From the NCBI GenBank assembly GCA_959604825.1, contig CAUHCN010000002.1, positions 62,001 through 126,000 on the forward strand: DNA of 64,000 nt. The letters are read 5' to 3'. Below the pieces are notes generated by a model that worked only from the letters and a program-made list of their open reading frames with translations, made no database searches and was not told the DNA's origin. The position numbers and the translations under genes are program-made. Within the stretch, counting starts at the first letter, position 1; each line of letters starts with the position of its first letter. Below are positions 25,247 to 35,693 of this stretch, one piece after another. The DNA is from an uncultured Collinsella sp. (lineage in GTDB: Bacteria; Actinomycetota; Coriobacteriia; Coriobacteriales; Coriobacteriaceae).

Positions 25247-26350
25247 ATGGCGACGATGAACGAAAAAGATTACTACGAGATTCTAGGTGTCTCCAAGGAC
25301 GCCACCTCGCGTGATATTCAAAAGGCCTTCCAGCAAAAGGCCCGTAAGCTCCATCCGGACGTCAACAAAGAGCCGGATGCCGAGGAAAAGTTTAAAGAGG
25401 TTTCCGAGGCCTACGCCGTGCTTTCGGATGAGCAAAAACGTGCGCGCTACGATGCCATGCGTTCTGGCAATCCCTTTGCCGGTGCCCCTACGGCTTCGCC
25501 CTATGGTGGCGGCTATGCCGGCAACACGGGCTATGGCAATCCCTTTGAGGGCGGCTTTCCTTTTGGCGGTGCCTGGGGCCAGCAGCGTCGCGGCCAGGCT
25601 GCCTACAATCCCGAGAACGGCGCCAACGTGGTCGTCGATATCAAACTGGACGCCAAGGAGGCCAAGGACGGTGCCCGCAAGACCGTCCGCTATACGCGCT
25701 TCGATACCTGTGGTCACTGCGGCGGCTCGGGTTCTGTCTCCTCCGAGCATGCCCATACCTGCCCGAGCTGCGGTGGCCGCGGGCACATCGACGTCGACTT
25801 GTCCTTCCTGTTTGGTGCGGGCACGTTCCAGTCGGTCTGCCCCGAGTGCGGCGGTTCCGGTAAGGTCGTGGCCGACCCCTGCCCCGATTGCGGTGGCAGC
25901 GGTCGTACTCGCGTAACCTCCGAGCAGACGATTGAGTTTCCTGCCGGCACGCACGATGGCGACGAGGTCCGCATTGGCGGCATGGGTCACGCCGGCACTA
26001 ACGGTGCCGCTGGCGGTGATCTAGTCGGCCGTGCCCATGTCGAGTCCGAGCGCTTGGAAGGCAAAGCTCGTACCGGTTTTTACCTGATGGGCATCGTGGC
26101 GCCGTTTTTGGTACTCTCGGCCATCTCGGGCGTGTTCTCGGCCTTTGCCGTGATGTGCTTTATTCCGTTTACCATGGGCCTGTTCATGGTGCTTTCGGAC
26201 GGCGTGCTTCATCGCAGCCTGCTGTGGTGGAAGCGCGGTGCGATGCAGTTTGCCAACGGTTTTGCCAATGGCTTCATGTTCGCGCTCGTGTCGGTTTGGT
26301 TCGCGAGCTGCTCGCAACGGGCCATGCTTTCGCCTTACGGAATGCAATAA
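25247..26350 (+). CDS. J-domain protein with DnaJ zinc fingers and a C-terminal membrane tail
   Basis: The first 70 residues are a J domain with HPD (KLHPDVNKEP). A Gly/Phe-rich region (about 78-115) and a complete set of four CxxCxGxG zinc motifs (about 154-220) follow: CGHCGGSG, CPSCGGRG, CPECGGSG, CPDCGGSG. After a short substrate-domain remnant (GDEVRIGGMGHAG) the protein departs from DnaJ. Instead of C-terminal domain II and the dimer helix it has hydrophobic segments at about 276-322 and 335-355. It should therefore recruit DnaK to the membrane. 367 residues. SD AGGAGG fixes the start. A canonical dnaJ follows. The role is inferred. Confidence 0.82.
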   Translation: MATMNEKDYYEILGVSKDATSRDIQKAFQQKARKLHPDVNKEPDAEEKFKEVSEAYAVLSDEQKRARYDAMRSGNPFAGAPTASPYGGGYAGNTGYGNPFEGGFPFGGAWGQQRRGQAAYNPENGANVVVDIKLDAKEAKDGARKTVRYTRFDTCGHCGGSGSVSSEHAHTCPSCGGRGHIDVDLSFLFGAGTFQSVCPECGGSGKVVADPCPDCGGSGRTRVTSEQTIEFPAGTHDGDEVRIGGMGHAGTNGAAGGDLVGRAHVESERLEGKARTGFYLMGIVAPFLVLSAISGVFSAFAVMCFIPFTMGLFMVLSDGVLHRSLLWWKRGAMQFANGFANGFMFALVSVWFASCSQRAMLSPYGMQ

Positions 26351-26431
26351 CATCAAACCCTCTGTTTGCGGTTGGCCCAGCTTGGGTATAGGACGCACTG
26401 TGACAATAATGAAAGTCGGAAGGATTCGGTC

Positions 26432-27580
26432 GTGTCGGAAAATAGGGATTACTACGAGGTACTTGGCGTCGACAAGGATGCCGACGCGCGGACGATTAAG
26501 CGCGCGTTTCTAAAGAAGGCCCGTACCGTACACCCGGACGTTTCGGACGACCCCGAGGCCGAGGCCAAGTTCAAGGAGCTCAACGAGGCCTATTCCGTTC
26601 TTTCCGATGAGCAGAAGCGTGCTAACTACGACCGTTACGGCACTGCCGACGGCCCTGGTGGTTCGGGCTACGTCGATATCAACGATATCTTTGGTGGTAT
26701 GGGCATGGACGACTTGTTCTCGTCGTTTTTTGGCGGCGGTGCCGGCGGTGGCGCCCGCAGCCGTCGCGAGCGTCGTCGCGGTCGTGACATGGCCATCTCG
26801 CTTTCGGTGACGCTCGAGGAGGCGGCGCTCGGCTGCAAAAAGACAATCAGCTATGACCGCTTTGCTCCTTGCGAGGACTGCAATGGCACCGGTAGGGCAG
26901 AGGGCGCACAGGAAAAGCAGTGCGGCCGCTGCCACGGCACGGGCTATGTCACGACGGTTCGGCGATCGTTTTTGGGCCAGGTTCAGTCTTCCTCGCCTTG
27001 CCCCGACTGCCATGGCGAGGGCACGGTTATCGACCATCCCTGCGAGACCTGCGATGGTCAGGGCCGCACGCCTTCGCATGAAAAGATTGACATCGATATT
27101 CCCGCCGGCGTTTCGACCGGTCGACAGCTGCGTGTGAGCGGCTTTGGCGAGGCCGGTCTTCGCGGCGAGCCTTCGGGCGACTTGATTGTCAACGTGCGCG
27201 TTGCCGACCATGAGCGCTTTAAGCGCAACGGTGACGACCTGTACCTGGTGAGCGATATCTCGATTGCGCAGGCTGCGCTCGGCTGCGAGATCGAGGTCGA
27301 GGGCATTATGCCCGACGAGGTCGTTAAGGTGTGCGTCCCCGCCGGCGCCCAGTACGGCGACACCGTGAGCGTCAATAATTACGGCATGCCGCGCATTGGC
27401 GGTGGCGGTTCGCGTGGCCGCTTGATCGTGCAACTGCGCGTGGTCGTTCCCACCAATCTTTCCAATAAGCAGCGCGAGCTGCTCCGTGCTTTTGCCGATG
27501 AGATGGGCGATGACGTCGCTTCCGGTAAGAAGTCGGTGACCGACCGTATCAAGAGTGCCCTCGACGATATCCTCGATTAA
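26432..27580 (+). CDS. dnaJ: Chaperone protein DnaJ
   Basis: Co-chaperone that delivers clients to DnaK and stimulates its ATPase. All domains are present: J domain with HPD (VHPDVSDD), Gly-rich region (FFGGGAGGGA), four zinc motifs (CEDCNGTG, CGRCHGTG, CPDCHGEG, CETCDGQG), and both C-terminal beta domains to residue 382. GTG start (26432) after GGAAGGA. A TATAGG at about 26379 may be its own -10. No CIRCE element is visible upstream. Two type-I-like J proteins in tandem is unusual. Confidence 0.93.
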   Translation: MSENRDYYEVLGVDKDADARTIKRAFLKKARTVHPDVSDDPEAEAKFKELNEAYSVLSDEQKRANYDRYGTADGPGGSGYVDINDIFGGMGMDDLFSSFFGGGAGGGARSRRERRRGRDMAISLSVTLEEAALGCKKTISYDRFAPCEDCNGTGRAEGAQEKQCGRCHGTGYVTTVRRSFLGQVQSSSPCPDCHGEGTVIDHPCETCDGQGRTPSHEKIDIDIPAGVSTGRQLRVSGFGEAGLRGEPSGDLIVNVRVADHERFKRNGDDLYLVSDISIAQAALGCEIEVEGIMPDEVVKVCVPAGAQYGDTVSVNNYGMPRIGGGGSRGRLIVQLRVVVPTNLSNKQRELLRAFADEMGDDVASGKKSVTDRIKSALDDILD

Positions 27581-27589
27581 GGAGCCCGC

Positions 27590-28882
27590 GTGCTCGCACC
27601 CCATATTTCCGTCGTCAACCTCGGCTGCCGTGTCAACCGGGTTGAGTCTGACCGTATCACTGCCGATCTTATGCGCCTGGGTTTTGCTATGGTGGAGCCC
27701 CAGGATGCCGACCTGATCGTCATTAACACCTGTGCCGTTACGGGCGAGGCCGAGGCCAAGACCCGTAAGGCCGTTCGTCATGCGCTGGCCTATCCGGGCG
27801 AGCCTTACGTGGTCGTAACCGGCTGCGTCGTCAACCTGCATCCCGAGGAGCTGCTGGAGCTCTCCGATCGCGTGATCGCCGAGCCGTCCAAGATTGACGT
27901 CGCCGAGCGCGTCTGCGAGGTGCTGGGTGTTGAATCCGATAGCGTGCCCGCCTGTAGCGATGGCGACGTGGTCGATGCGCTCGGTCGCTCTCGCCTGGGC
28001 GTGAAGATTCAGGACGGCTGCAACCATCGCTGCACCTATTGCATTGTGTGGAAGGCACGCGGCCCCGAGCGCTCCGTGCCCGTCGAGTCCGTGCTCGAGC
28101 AAGTTCGCGAGGCCCAGGAGGCCGGCGTGCCCGAGGTGGTGCTGACCGGTGTGAACCTGGGTGCCTACGATGGCAAGAGCGCGACCGACGAGCATGTCGA
28201 AATCGATGAGCTGCTCGAGGCCATCATGGAGCGCACGTCTATTCCGCATGTGCGCATTTCCTCGGTCGAGCCCATGGATATCTCTGAGCGCCTGCTTAAG
28301 GTTATGGCGCGCTATCCGCAGCGTATCGCCCCGTTTTTGCACCTGCCCGTGCAGTCCGGCTGCACGGCGACCTTGCATCGCATGGGTCGTCCCTATAGCG
28401 CCGAGGCGTTTGAGGATACGGTGCGCATGATTCGCGCCAACTTGCCTCAGGCGTCCCTTTCGTGCGACGTCATCGTCGGTTTTCCCGGTGAGACGGATGA
28501 GGAGTTCGAGGAGTCGCTGGCGCTATGCCGTCGCGTGGGCTTTTCGCGCATGCATGTGTTCCGCTACAGTAAGCGTCCCGGCACACTTGCCGCCGATATG
28601 CCCGACCAGGTACCGCCAGAGGTTATGGCTGAGCGCAGCCGCCGTATGCGGGCCGCGGCGCAGGAACTCGCCATCGCCGATGCTCGTCGTCGCGTGGGAA
28701 CCGTTGAGCGCGCCGTGCTCGAGTATGGTGACAACCTGACGCTCGGCTCGTTCCATCATGCCCGTCTTGACGATACCTGTGGACTTACAGCCCCGTGCCT
28801 GCTCGATGTTGCTATCATCGAAGTCGATGATTCCGGCTTGGTCCATGCGCGCAGGGAGGTTCATGGAAGCCTCGAAGATTAG
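27590..28882 (+). CDS. mtaB: tRNA (t6A37) methylthiotransferase MtaB-like
   Basis: Radical SAM methylthiotransferase. The N-terminal UPF0004 cysteines appear in NLGCRVNRVESD, NTCAVT and GCVV. The radical SAM cluster is in DGCNHRCTYCIVWKARGP, followed by GFPGETDEEF and a C-terminal TRAM-like part. The INTCAVTGEAEAKTRK form is that of MtaB, which makes ms2t6A37, as opposed to MiaB and RimO, both also encoded in this window. 430 residues. GTG start with AAGGAG. The 3' end overlaps phoH. Confidence 0.9.
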   Translation: MLAPHISVVNLGCRVNRVESDRITADLMRLGFAMVEPQDADLIVINTCAVTGEAEAKTRKAVRHALAYPGEPYVVVTGCVVNLHPEELLELSDRVIAEPSKIDVAERVCEVLGVESDSVPACSDGDVVDALGRSRLGVKIQDGCNHRCTYCIVWKARGPERSVPVESVLEQVREAQEAGVPEVVLTGVNLGAYDGKSATDEHVEIDELLEAIMERTSIPHVRISSVEPMDISERLLKVMARYPQRIAPFLHLPVQSGCTATLHRMGRPYSAEAFEDTVRMIRANLPQASLSCDVIVGFPGETDEEFEESLALCRRVGFSRMHVFRYSKRPGTLAADMPDQVPPEVMAERSRRMRAAAQELAIADARRRVGTVERAVLEYGDNLTLGSFHHARLDDTCGLTAPCLLDVAIIEVDDSGLVHARREVHGSLED

Positions 28883-29849
28883 ACTTACCGTTCCCGAGGG
28901 GATTGATCCCTCGCGCGTTTTGGGCGCCGGCGACGGCGTCCTTCGTGCGCTCGAGAGCTTGGTTCGCGCCCACGTGGTCGCCCGTGGCGACAGTATCGCC
29001 GTGAGCGGTGACCCGGATGAGGTCGAGCTCGTGGTGCGCTTTTTTGAGCATGCTTTTCGCGAGGCGGCTGCCGGACGCACGCTGTCTGCCGACGATGTCT
29101 CGCGTTGCTTGGCTGTCCTGCGCGATGGAGAGCATGATGCCTCGTCGCTGCGCGATGACGTGCTGCTGTCGTATCGCGGCCGCGTTATTCGTCCCAAGAC
29201 GCTCGGCCAAAAACGCTATGTTGACGCCATCCGCTCGCATACCATCACGTTTGGCCCGGGTCCCGCCGGTACCGGTAAGACCTATCTGGCCATGGCGCTC
29301 GCCGTTGCCGCGCTCAAGCGTCACGAGGTGGGTCGCCTAATCTTGACGCGCCCGGTTGTCGAGGCGGGGGAGAACCTGGGCTTTTTGCCCGGTACCCTCG
29401 AGGAAAAGATCGATCCGTACATGCGTCCGCTCTACGACGCCCTTTTTGACATGATGGATCGCGAGCGCACCGATGAGCTTATGGAGCGCGGCGTGATCGA
29501 GATCGCCCCGCTTGCCTATATGCGCGGTCGTACGCTGAGTGATGCTTTCGTGGTGCTCGACGAGGCGCAAAATACCACGCCCGAGCAGATGAAGATGTTC
29601 CTGACACGCCTGGGATTCAACTCCAAGTTCGTGATTACCGGCGACCTCAGCCAGCGTGACCTGGTGGGTCGTCGTGGTGGCTTGGCGGATGTCGAGAAGA
29701 TTTTAGGCCGTGTCGACGATGTGGCATTTTCTCACCTCGAGCGTGCCGACGTGGTGCGTCATGCCCTGGTGGGTCGTATCGTCGAGGCATATGATGCTTA
29801 TGATGACGTGCGTGAGCAGCGTTCGCGCGACCGAAAGGAGTCCCGTTGA
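28863..29849 (+). CDS. phoH: PhoH-like ATPase (YbeZ family)
   Basis: Cytoplasmic P-loop ATPase linked to RNA metabolism and rRNA maturation with YbeY. Walker A is FGPGPAGTGKTYLAMALAV (about residues 138-156), Walker B is FVVLDEAQNTTPEQM. An N-terminal KH-like segment precedes them (about 1-100). 328 residues. The ATG at 28863 follows AGGGAGG and lies 20 bases inside mtaB. ybeY comes next with a 4-base overlap, a pairing seen across bacteria. Confidence 0.92.
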   Translation: MEASKIRLTVPEGIDPSRVLGAGDGVLRALESLVRAHVVARGDSIAVSGDPDEVELVVRFFEHAFREAAAGRTLSADDVSRCLAVLRDGEHDASSLRDDVLLSYRGRVIRPKTLGQKRYVDAIRSHTITFGPGPAGTGKTYLAMALAVAALKRHEVGRLILTRPVVEAGENLGFLPGTLEEKIDPYMRPLYDALFDMMDRERTDELMERGVIEIAPLAYMRGRTLSDAFVVLDEAQNTTPEQMKMFLTRLGFNSKFVITGDLSQRDLVGRRGGLADVEKILGRVDDVAFSHLERADVVRHALVGRIVEAYDAYDDVREQRSRDRKESR

Positions 29850-30355
29850 GTGTATTGATCAGCAACGATGCCGAGCTCGATACGCTGCTCGACGCGCAAG
29901 AGGTGGAGCACATCTGCGAGGTCGTGCTTGCCGCCGAGGGCGTTGAGCGTGAAGTTGAGATTTCTCTTTCGTATGTCGACGAGGACGAGATGCACGAGCT
30001 CAACCACGAGTGGCGCGGTATCGACCGCACCACCGATGTGCTCTCGTTTGAGTGCGATTCGGCCTTTGACGATGACATTCCCGCCGATGAGACGCTCGAG
30101 CTCGGCGATATTATCTTGGCCCCGCAGGTTATTGCCCGTCAGGCCCCCGGTTTTGGCAATAGTCCCGCTGATGAGTGCCGTCTGATGCTCGTACACGGAA
30201 TGCTGCACCTGCTGGGCTATGACCACATCGAGGACGACGAGGCCGAGGTCATGGAGGCCCGCGAGGACGCCATCCTGCGCGATCTGGCGCTCGAGCGCGG
30301 CGAGGACCCCAAGCTAGTCCACGTCGGCCCCATCACCAACCATGCCCACGACTAG
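29846..30355 (+). CDS. ybeY: Endoribonuclease / rRNA maturation factor YbeY
   Basis: Zinc-dependent RNase used in 16S rRNA 3'-end maturation and ribosome quality control. The zinc motif HGMLHLLGYDH (H-x3-H-x5-H) is intact, and TTDVLSFE, the second family block, is present. 169 residues. TTG start overlapping the phoH stop (TTGA), 5 bases after AAAGGAG. TTG is the only start that keeps the family N-terminus and an SD. Confidence 0.92.
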   Translation: MSVLISNDAELDTLLDAQEVEHICEVVLAAEGVEREVEISLSYVDEDEMHELNHEWRGIDRTTDVLSFECDSAFDDDIPADETLELGDIILAPQVIARQAPGFGNSPADECRLMLVHGMLHLLGYDHIEDDEAEVMEAREDAILRDLALERGEDPKLVHVGPITNHAHD

Positions 30356-30364
30356 GAGCCGTCT

Positions 30365-30742
30365 ATGATTCCCGGATCGAACAAGGACCATCCGTCCTTT
30401 TTAAAGTCGTTTTCTTACGCCATGGAGGGCTTCGTCACCGCCGTCAAGACCGAGCGCAACATTAAGGTCATGCTCGTGGCGGGCGTGTGCACCGTCATTG
30501 CCGGCTGCATCGTGGGGCTCGACATTGCCGAGTGGGCCACGATTATCATCTGTTGTGGCCTGGTGATTCACGGCGAGCTGTGCAACACCGCTATGGAGGC
30601 TATCGTCGACCTAGCGACCCAGGAGCTCCATCCGCTGGCCAAGCGTGCGAAGGACATCGCCGCCGCCTCTGTATACGTTCTTTCCATCACCGCCGCGATT
30701 GTGGGCGTGCTGGTATTTGCCCACGCGCTCGGCTTTATTTAG
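30365..30742 (+). CDS. dgkA: Diacylglycerol / undecaprenol kinase
   Basis: Small integral membrane kinase of 125 residues with three membrane helices. The active-site strip NTAMEAIVDLAT and KDIAAASV is present. Gram-positive members mainly phosphorylate undecaprenol. The order ybeY-dgkA-era is conserved from Bacillus to Actinobacteria. Substrate choice is inferred from lineage. GAGCC-type weak SD before the ATG. Confidence 0.92.
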   Translation: MIPGSNKDHPSFLKSFSYAMEGFVTAVKTERNIKVMLVAGVCTVIAGCIVGLDIAEWATIIICCGLVIHGELCNTAMEAIVDLATQELHPLAKRAKDIAAASVYVLSITAAIVGVLVFAHALGFI

Positions 30743-30754
30743 AAAGGGATTCCC

Positions 30755-31822
30755 ATGTCCGACAATATGCAGTCTACCGATGAGATTTTGGACGACGAGT
30801 CCCCGGATGCTAAGGCGACCGAGGCCTATGAGGAAGTCGAGGAGTTCGACCCGTTTGAGGGCATGAGCGACGAGGAGCTCGACGCCCCGTGCGATGAGGA
30901 CGACAGCCTCGCGGGCTTTGGCGACGTTGAGCCCGGTTTCCGCAGTGGCTTCGTGGCCTTGGTCGGCCGCCCCAACGCCGGTAAGTCAACGCTGCTCAAC
31001 GCCTGCTATGGCAAAAAGGTCGCCATCACCTCGCCGGTGGCCCAGACGACCCGCCGCCGCATGCGCGCCGTCGTCAACCGCCCCGGCTACCAGCTGGTCT
31101 TTGTCGATACCCCGGGTATCCACAAGCCCAAGGACGGCCTGGGGTCCGAGCTCAACAAGAGCGCGCTGTTCGAGCTGAACGATGTCGATGTTGTCGCGTT
31201 TTTGATTGATGCCACCAAACCGATCGGCAGGGGAGACGCCTGGGTTGCCGAGCGTGTCAAGAATGCCCGTTCCAAGAAGGTCCTGGTGCTCACCAAGGCC
31301 GATGAAGCCGACCCCGCACAGGTCATGGAGCAGCTTAAGGCCGCCCACGAGCTTATGGAATATGACGACGAGATCGTGACGTCGTCGGTCAAGAACTTTA
31401 ACGTCGATGCCTTCATCGAGACCGTTGCGCACTTTTTGCCCGAGGGTCCGCGTTGGTTCCCCGAGGACATGGGTACCGACGCTTCCGACGAGACGCTCGT
31501 TGCCGAGTTTGTGCGCGAAAAGGTCTTGCGCCGCACCCGTGATGAGATTCCGCACTCCGTTGGCGTTATTTGCGATGCGCTCGAGCAGACCAAGAAGGTG
31601 CTGCGTGTGCACGCCACCATTTATGTCGAGCGCGAGGGCCAAAAGGGCATCATCATCGGCAAGGGCGGCGAGATGATCAAACATATCGGCATCGACGCCC
31701 GTCGCGACCTTGAGCGCATCTTTGGCACCCAGGTCTTTTTGGAGCTGGACGTGAAGGTCAAGGCCGGCTGGCGTGACGACGAGGCCCAGATTCGCCGCTT
31801 TGGCTATAACGCCGAGGATTAG
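30755..31822 (+). CDS. era: GTPase Era with a long acidic N-terminal extension
   Basis: Ribosome assembly GTPase that binds the 16S rRNA 3' end. G1 GRPNAGKST begins at about residue 70; then DTPGIH, TKAD, and a KH domain with GIIIGKGGEMIKHIG. Typical Era is about 300 residues with G1 near residue 10-15. Here roughly 60 additional residues, mostly acidic (DEILDDESPDAKA, EEFDPFEGMSDEELDA), precede the GTPase. Start is well supported by AAAGGGA and the dgkA spacing. The extension's role is unknown. Confidence 0.94.
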   Translation: MSDNMQSTDEILDDESPDAKATEAYEEVEEFDPFEGMSDEELDAPCDEDDSLAGFGDVEPGFRSGFVALVGRPNAGKSTLLNACYGKKVAITSPVAQTTRRRMRAVVNRPGYQLVFVDTPGIHKPKDGLGSELNKSALFELNDVDVVAFLIDATKPIGRGDAWVAERVKNARSKKVLVLTKADEADPAQVMEQLKAAHELMEYDDEIVTSSVKNFNVDAFIETVAHFLPEGPRWFPEDMGTDASDETLVAEFVREKVLRRTRDEIPHSVGVICDALEQTKKVLRVHATIYVEREGQKGIIIGKGGEMIKHIGIDARRDLERIFGTQVFLELDVKVKAGWRDDEAQIRRFGYNAED

Positions 31823-31837
31823 GGACACGCGGCGCGA

Positions 31838-32587
31838 ATGGCAGGTTCTCGTACATATCGCACGAAGGTGCTCGTCCTCGATAAGACCAAGCTCAAAGAG
31901 ACGGACCTGATCCTGACGATGCTTGACGAGCGGGGTCGGCAGGTTCGTGCCGTGGCAAAGGGCGCGCGCAAACCCGGTGGACGCCTGGCTGCGCGCTGCG
32001 AGCTGTTCTGTACCGTCGATATGTTGCTCGCGCATGGACGCTCGCTCGACGTTGTTTCTCAGGCCGAGCTTTTGGAAGCGCCGGTTGGCGCCGCGCCCGA
32101 TTACGAGACGACCTGCGCCGCAAGCGCGATTGCCGAGGTCGCGCGCGTGTGCTCATTCGAGGACGCCGAGGACCCGTTCACCTTTGCCATCACGCAGCGA
32201 GCGCTTGCCCTGGTGGGCAGCGGGCTCGACGCGGCGCATATGGATCTACTTGTGGCGGCATATGTCTTTAAGCTGCTGTCGCATGTTGGCTATCGACCCG
32301 ATTTTTCGGCCTGCGTGCTATGCGGAGACCCCATGCTGTCGTATTTTTCGCCCCAGGCGGGCGGTCTCATGTGCGGGTCGTGTGCGTCGAGCGTTTCGGG
32401 TGCCGAGCTGGTTTCGACCGGCGAGGTCGCATGGCTGCGCGCCCTCATGTCCATGACCTTCGATGTGCTTATGACCGAGAGGATCGACCCCCATACAGCA
32501 GCTTTTTTGCTCGGGCTTTCGCATGTGTGGGCGGCGACGCATACCGACCAGCGCCTCCGTGCGATGGAATTCATGTTGGGTCGGTGA
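31838..32587 (+). CDS. recO: DNA repair protein RecO
   Basis: Recombination mediator that anneals strands and loads RecA with RecR. N-terminal OB fold (TYRTKVLVLDKTKLKETDLILTM in two blocks) and a helical C-terminal domain. Zinc cysteines are visible in CVLCGDP and CGSCAS at about residues 160-187. 249 residues. era-recO is a standard neighbourhood. It starts 15 bases after era. Confidence 0.92.
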   Translation: MAGSRTYRTKVLVLDKTKLKETDLILTMLDERGRQVRAVAKGARKPGGRLAARCELFCTVDMLLAHGRSLDVVSQAELLEAPVGAAPDYETTCAASAIAEVARVCSFEDAEDPFTFAITQRALALVGSGLDAAHMDLLVAAYVFKLLSHVGYRPDFSACVLCGDPMLSYFSPQAGGLMCGSCASSVSGAELVSTGEVAWLRALMSMTFDVLMTERIDPHTAAFLLGLSHVWAATHTDQRLRAMEFMLGR

Positions 32588-32689
32588 TGATGCGCATGGG
32601 CGGTCTGCTTGTGGTAACATACCGACCTGTTGGTACCTCGACCTTGGTTGCTCGCTCCACCGGCGGCTTCCCAGTCCGAGGCGAATAGT

Positions 32690-32705
32690 GTCGCCCGCGG
32701 GCGAC
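32690..32705 (+). promoter_or_regulatory. Palindrome in the rpsO leader
   Basis: GTCGCCCGCGGGCGAC is a perfect 16-base palindrome 20 bases upstream of the rpsO start. A TAACAT -10-like box lies near 32615. S15 often represses its own mRNA through a leader structure; this could be part of one, by inference. Confidence 0.45.
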
Positions 32706-32725
32706 AAGAAACGAAAGGTGAAACA

Positions 32726-33004
32726 ATGACTGTTTCCAAAGAGCGCAAGGCTGAGCTGACTGCCCAGTTCGGTAACACCCCGGTCGACACCGGCAACCCC
32801 AAGGTTCAGGTCGCCATCCTGTCCGAGCGCATCAAGGAGCTGACCGAGCACATGAAGTCCCACCAGAAGGACTTCCACACCCGTCGTGGCCTGCTCATGC
32901 TCGTCGGCCGTCGTCGTCGTCTTCTCTCCTACATCAAGAAGAACGACATCGTCGAGTACCGTGAGCTCATCAAGGCTCTGGGCATCCGCGACAACATCCA
33001 GTAA
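32726..33004 (+). CDS. rpsO: 30S ribosomal protein S15
   Basis: Primary 16S rRNA-binding protein of the platform. The conserved DTGNPKVQVAILSERI, HTRRGLLMLVGRRRRLLSYI and C-terminal RELIKALGIRD are all present. 92 residues. GAAAGG lies upstream of ATG 32726. rpsO-pnp is one of the most conserved bacterial pairs; a terminator lies between them here, so pnp probably depends on read-through or on its own leader. Confidence 0.96.
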   Translation: MTVSKERKAELTAQFGNTPVDTGNPKVQVAILSERIKELTEHMKSHQKDFHTRRGLLMLVGRRRRLLSYIKKNDIVEYRELIKALGIRDNIQ

Positions 33005-33020
33005 GGATTTGTACATGCTA

Positions 33021-33051
33021 AGAGCGTCCTGCGCAGCGGGGCGCTCTTTTT
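33021..33051 (+). terminator. Terminator between rpsO and pnp
   Basis: AGAGCG (33021-33026) pairs with CGCTCT (33042-33047), extended by further GC pairs, and ends in TTTTT. Confidence 0.8.
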
Positions 33052-33070
33052 GTGTAAGGGCGCGAACAAT

Positions 33071-33141
33071 CACGCTCTGAAGCGTGGCGGGGGCAGGGGG
33101 CCCGCGTCACATGAGAAGCCCACAGGCAAGGGGCCTGTGGG
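33071..33141 (+). promoter_or_regulatory. pnp leader with a series of hairpins
   Basis: CACGCT-CTGA-AGCGTG (33071-33086), a GC-rich GCGGG...CCCGC stem (from 33087), and a 9-bp perfect stem CCCACAGGC / GCCTGTGGG (33119-33127 with 33133-33141) stand in a row, the last 13 bases before the pnp ATG. PNPase autoregulates by leader hairpin processing in other bacteria; a like role is an inference. Confidence 0.5.
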
Positions 33142-33154
33142 GTAAAGGAGAACA

Positions 33155-35401
<2,247 letters not shown>

Positions 35402-35424
35402 CAGCCGTACATAACCAGCACCGC

Positions 35425-35454
35425 AAGGGCGACTCCGGACAGGGGTCGCCCTTT
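35425..35454 (+). terminator. Terminator after pnp
   Basis: AAGGGCGACTCC (35425-35436) with GGGGTCGCCCTTT (35442-35454), T-run in the second arm. From 35455 to 35693 there is no gene. It holds a TATCAT -10-like box at 35569-35574 and some short hairpins. Confidence 0.75.
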
Positions 35455-35693
35455 TGCTTGCGCCCGGGAGGGCCGCATATGAAGTTTCCTGCTCTACGGG
35501 AAACCGGCGGGATAGACCGGTTTGGATGGGGCTTTGATGCATGGGTGGTCTGTTGGTGGGCAAATGGGTATCATACTGTGGTTATTGCATCGACTCTGCG
35601 ATGCATGTTTGTACGTTCCCGACGGTCGGTTTGCCAGAAGCGCCCCGTCGGTTGTTCCAGACCCGTTTCGAAGAAAGGAAACCACACTAACCT

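Noticed and set aside
26510..28378. 622-codon open frame opposite dnaJ and mtaB
   Set aside because: Crosses two strong genes and has no SD or domain.
32588..32725. tRNA gene in the recO-rpsO gap
   Set aside because: The palindrome and CCxxC-like strings do not form a cloverleaf; no T-loop GTTCRANNC is present.
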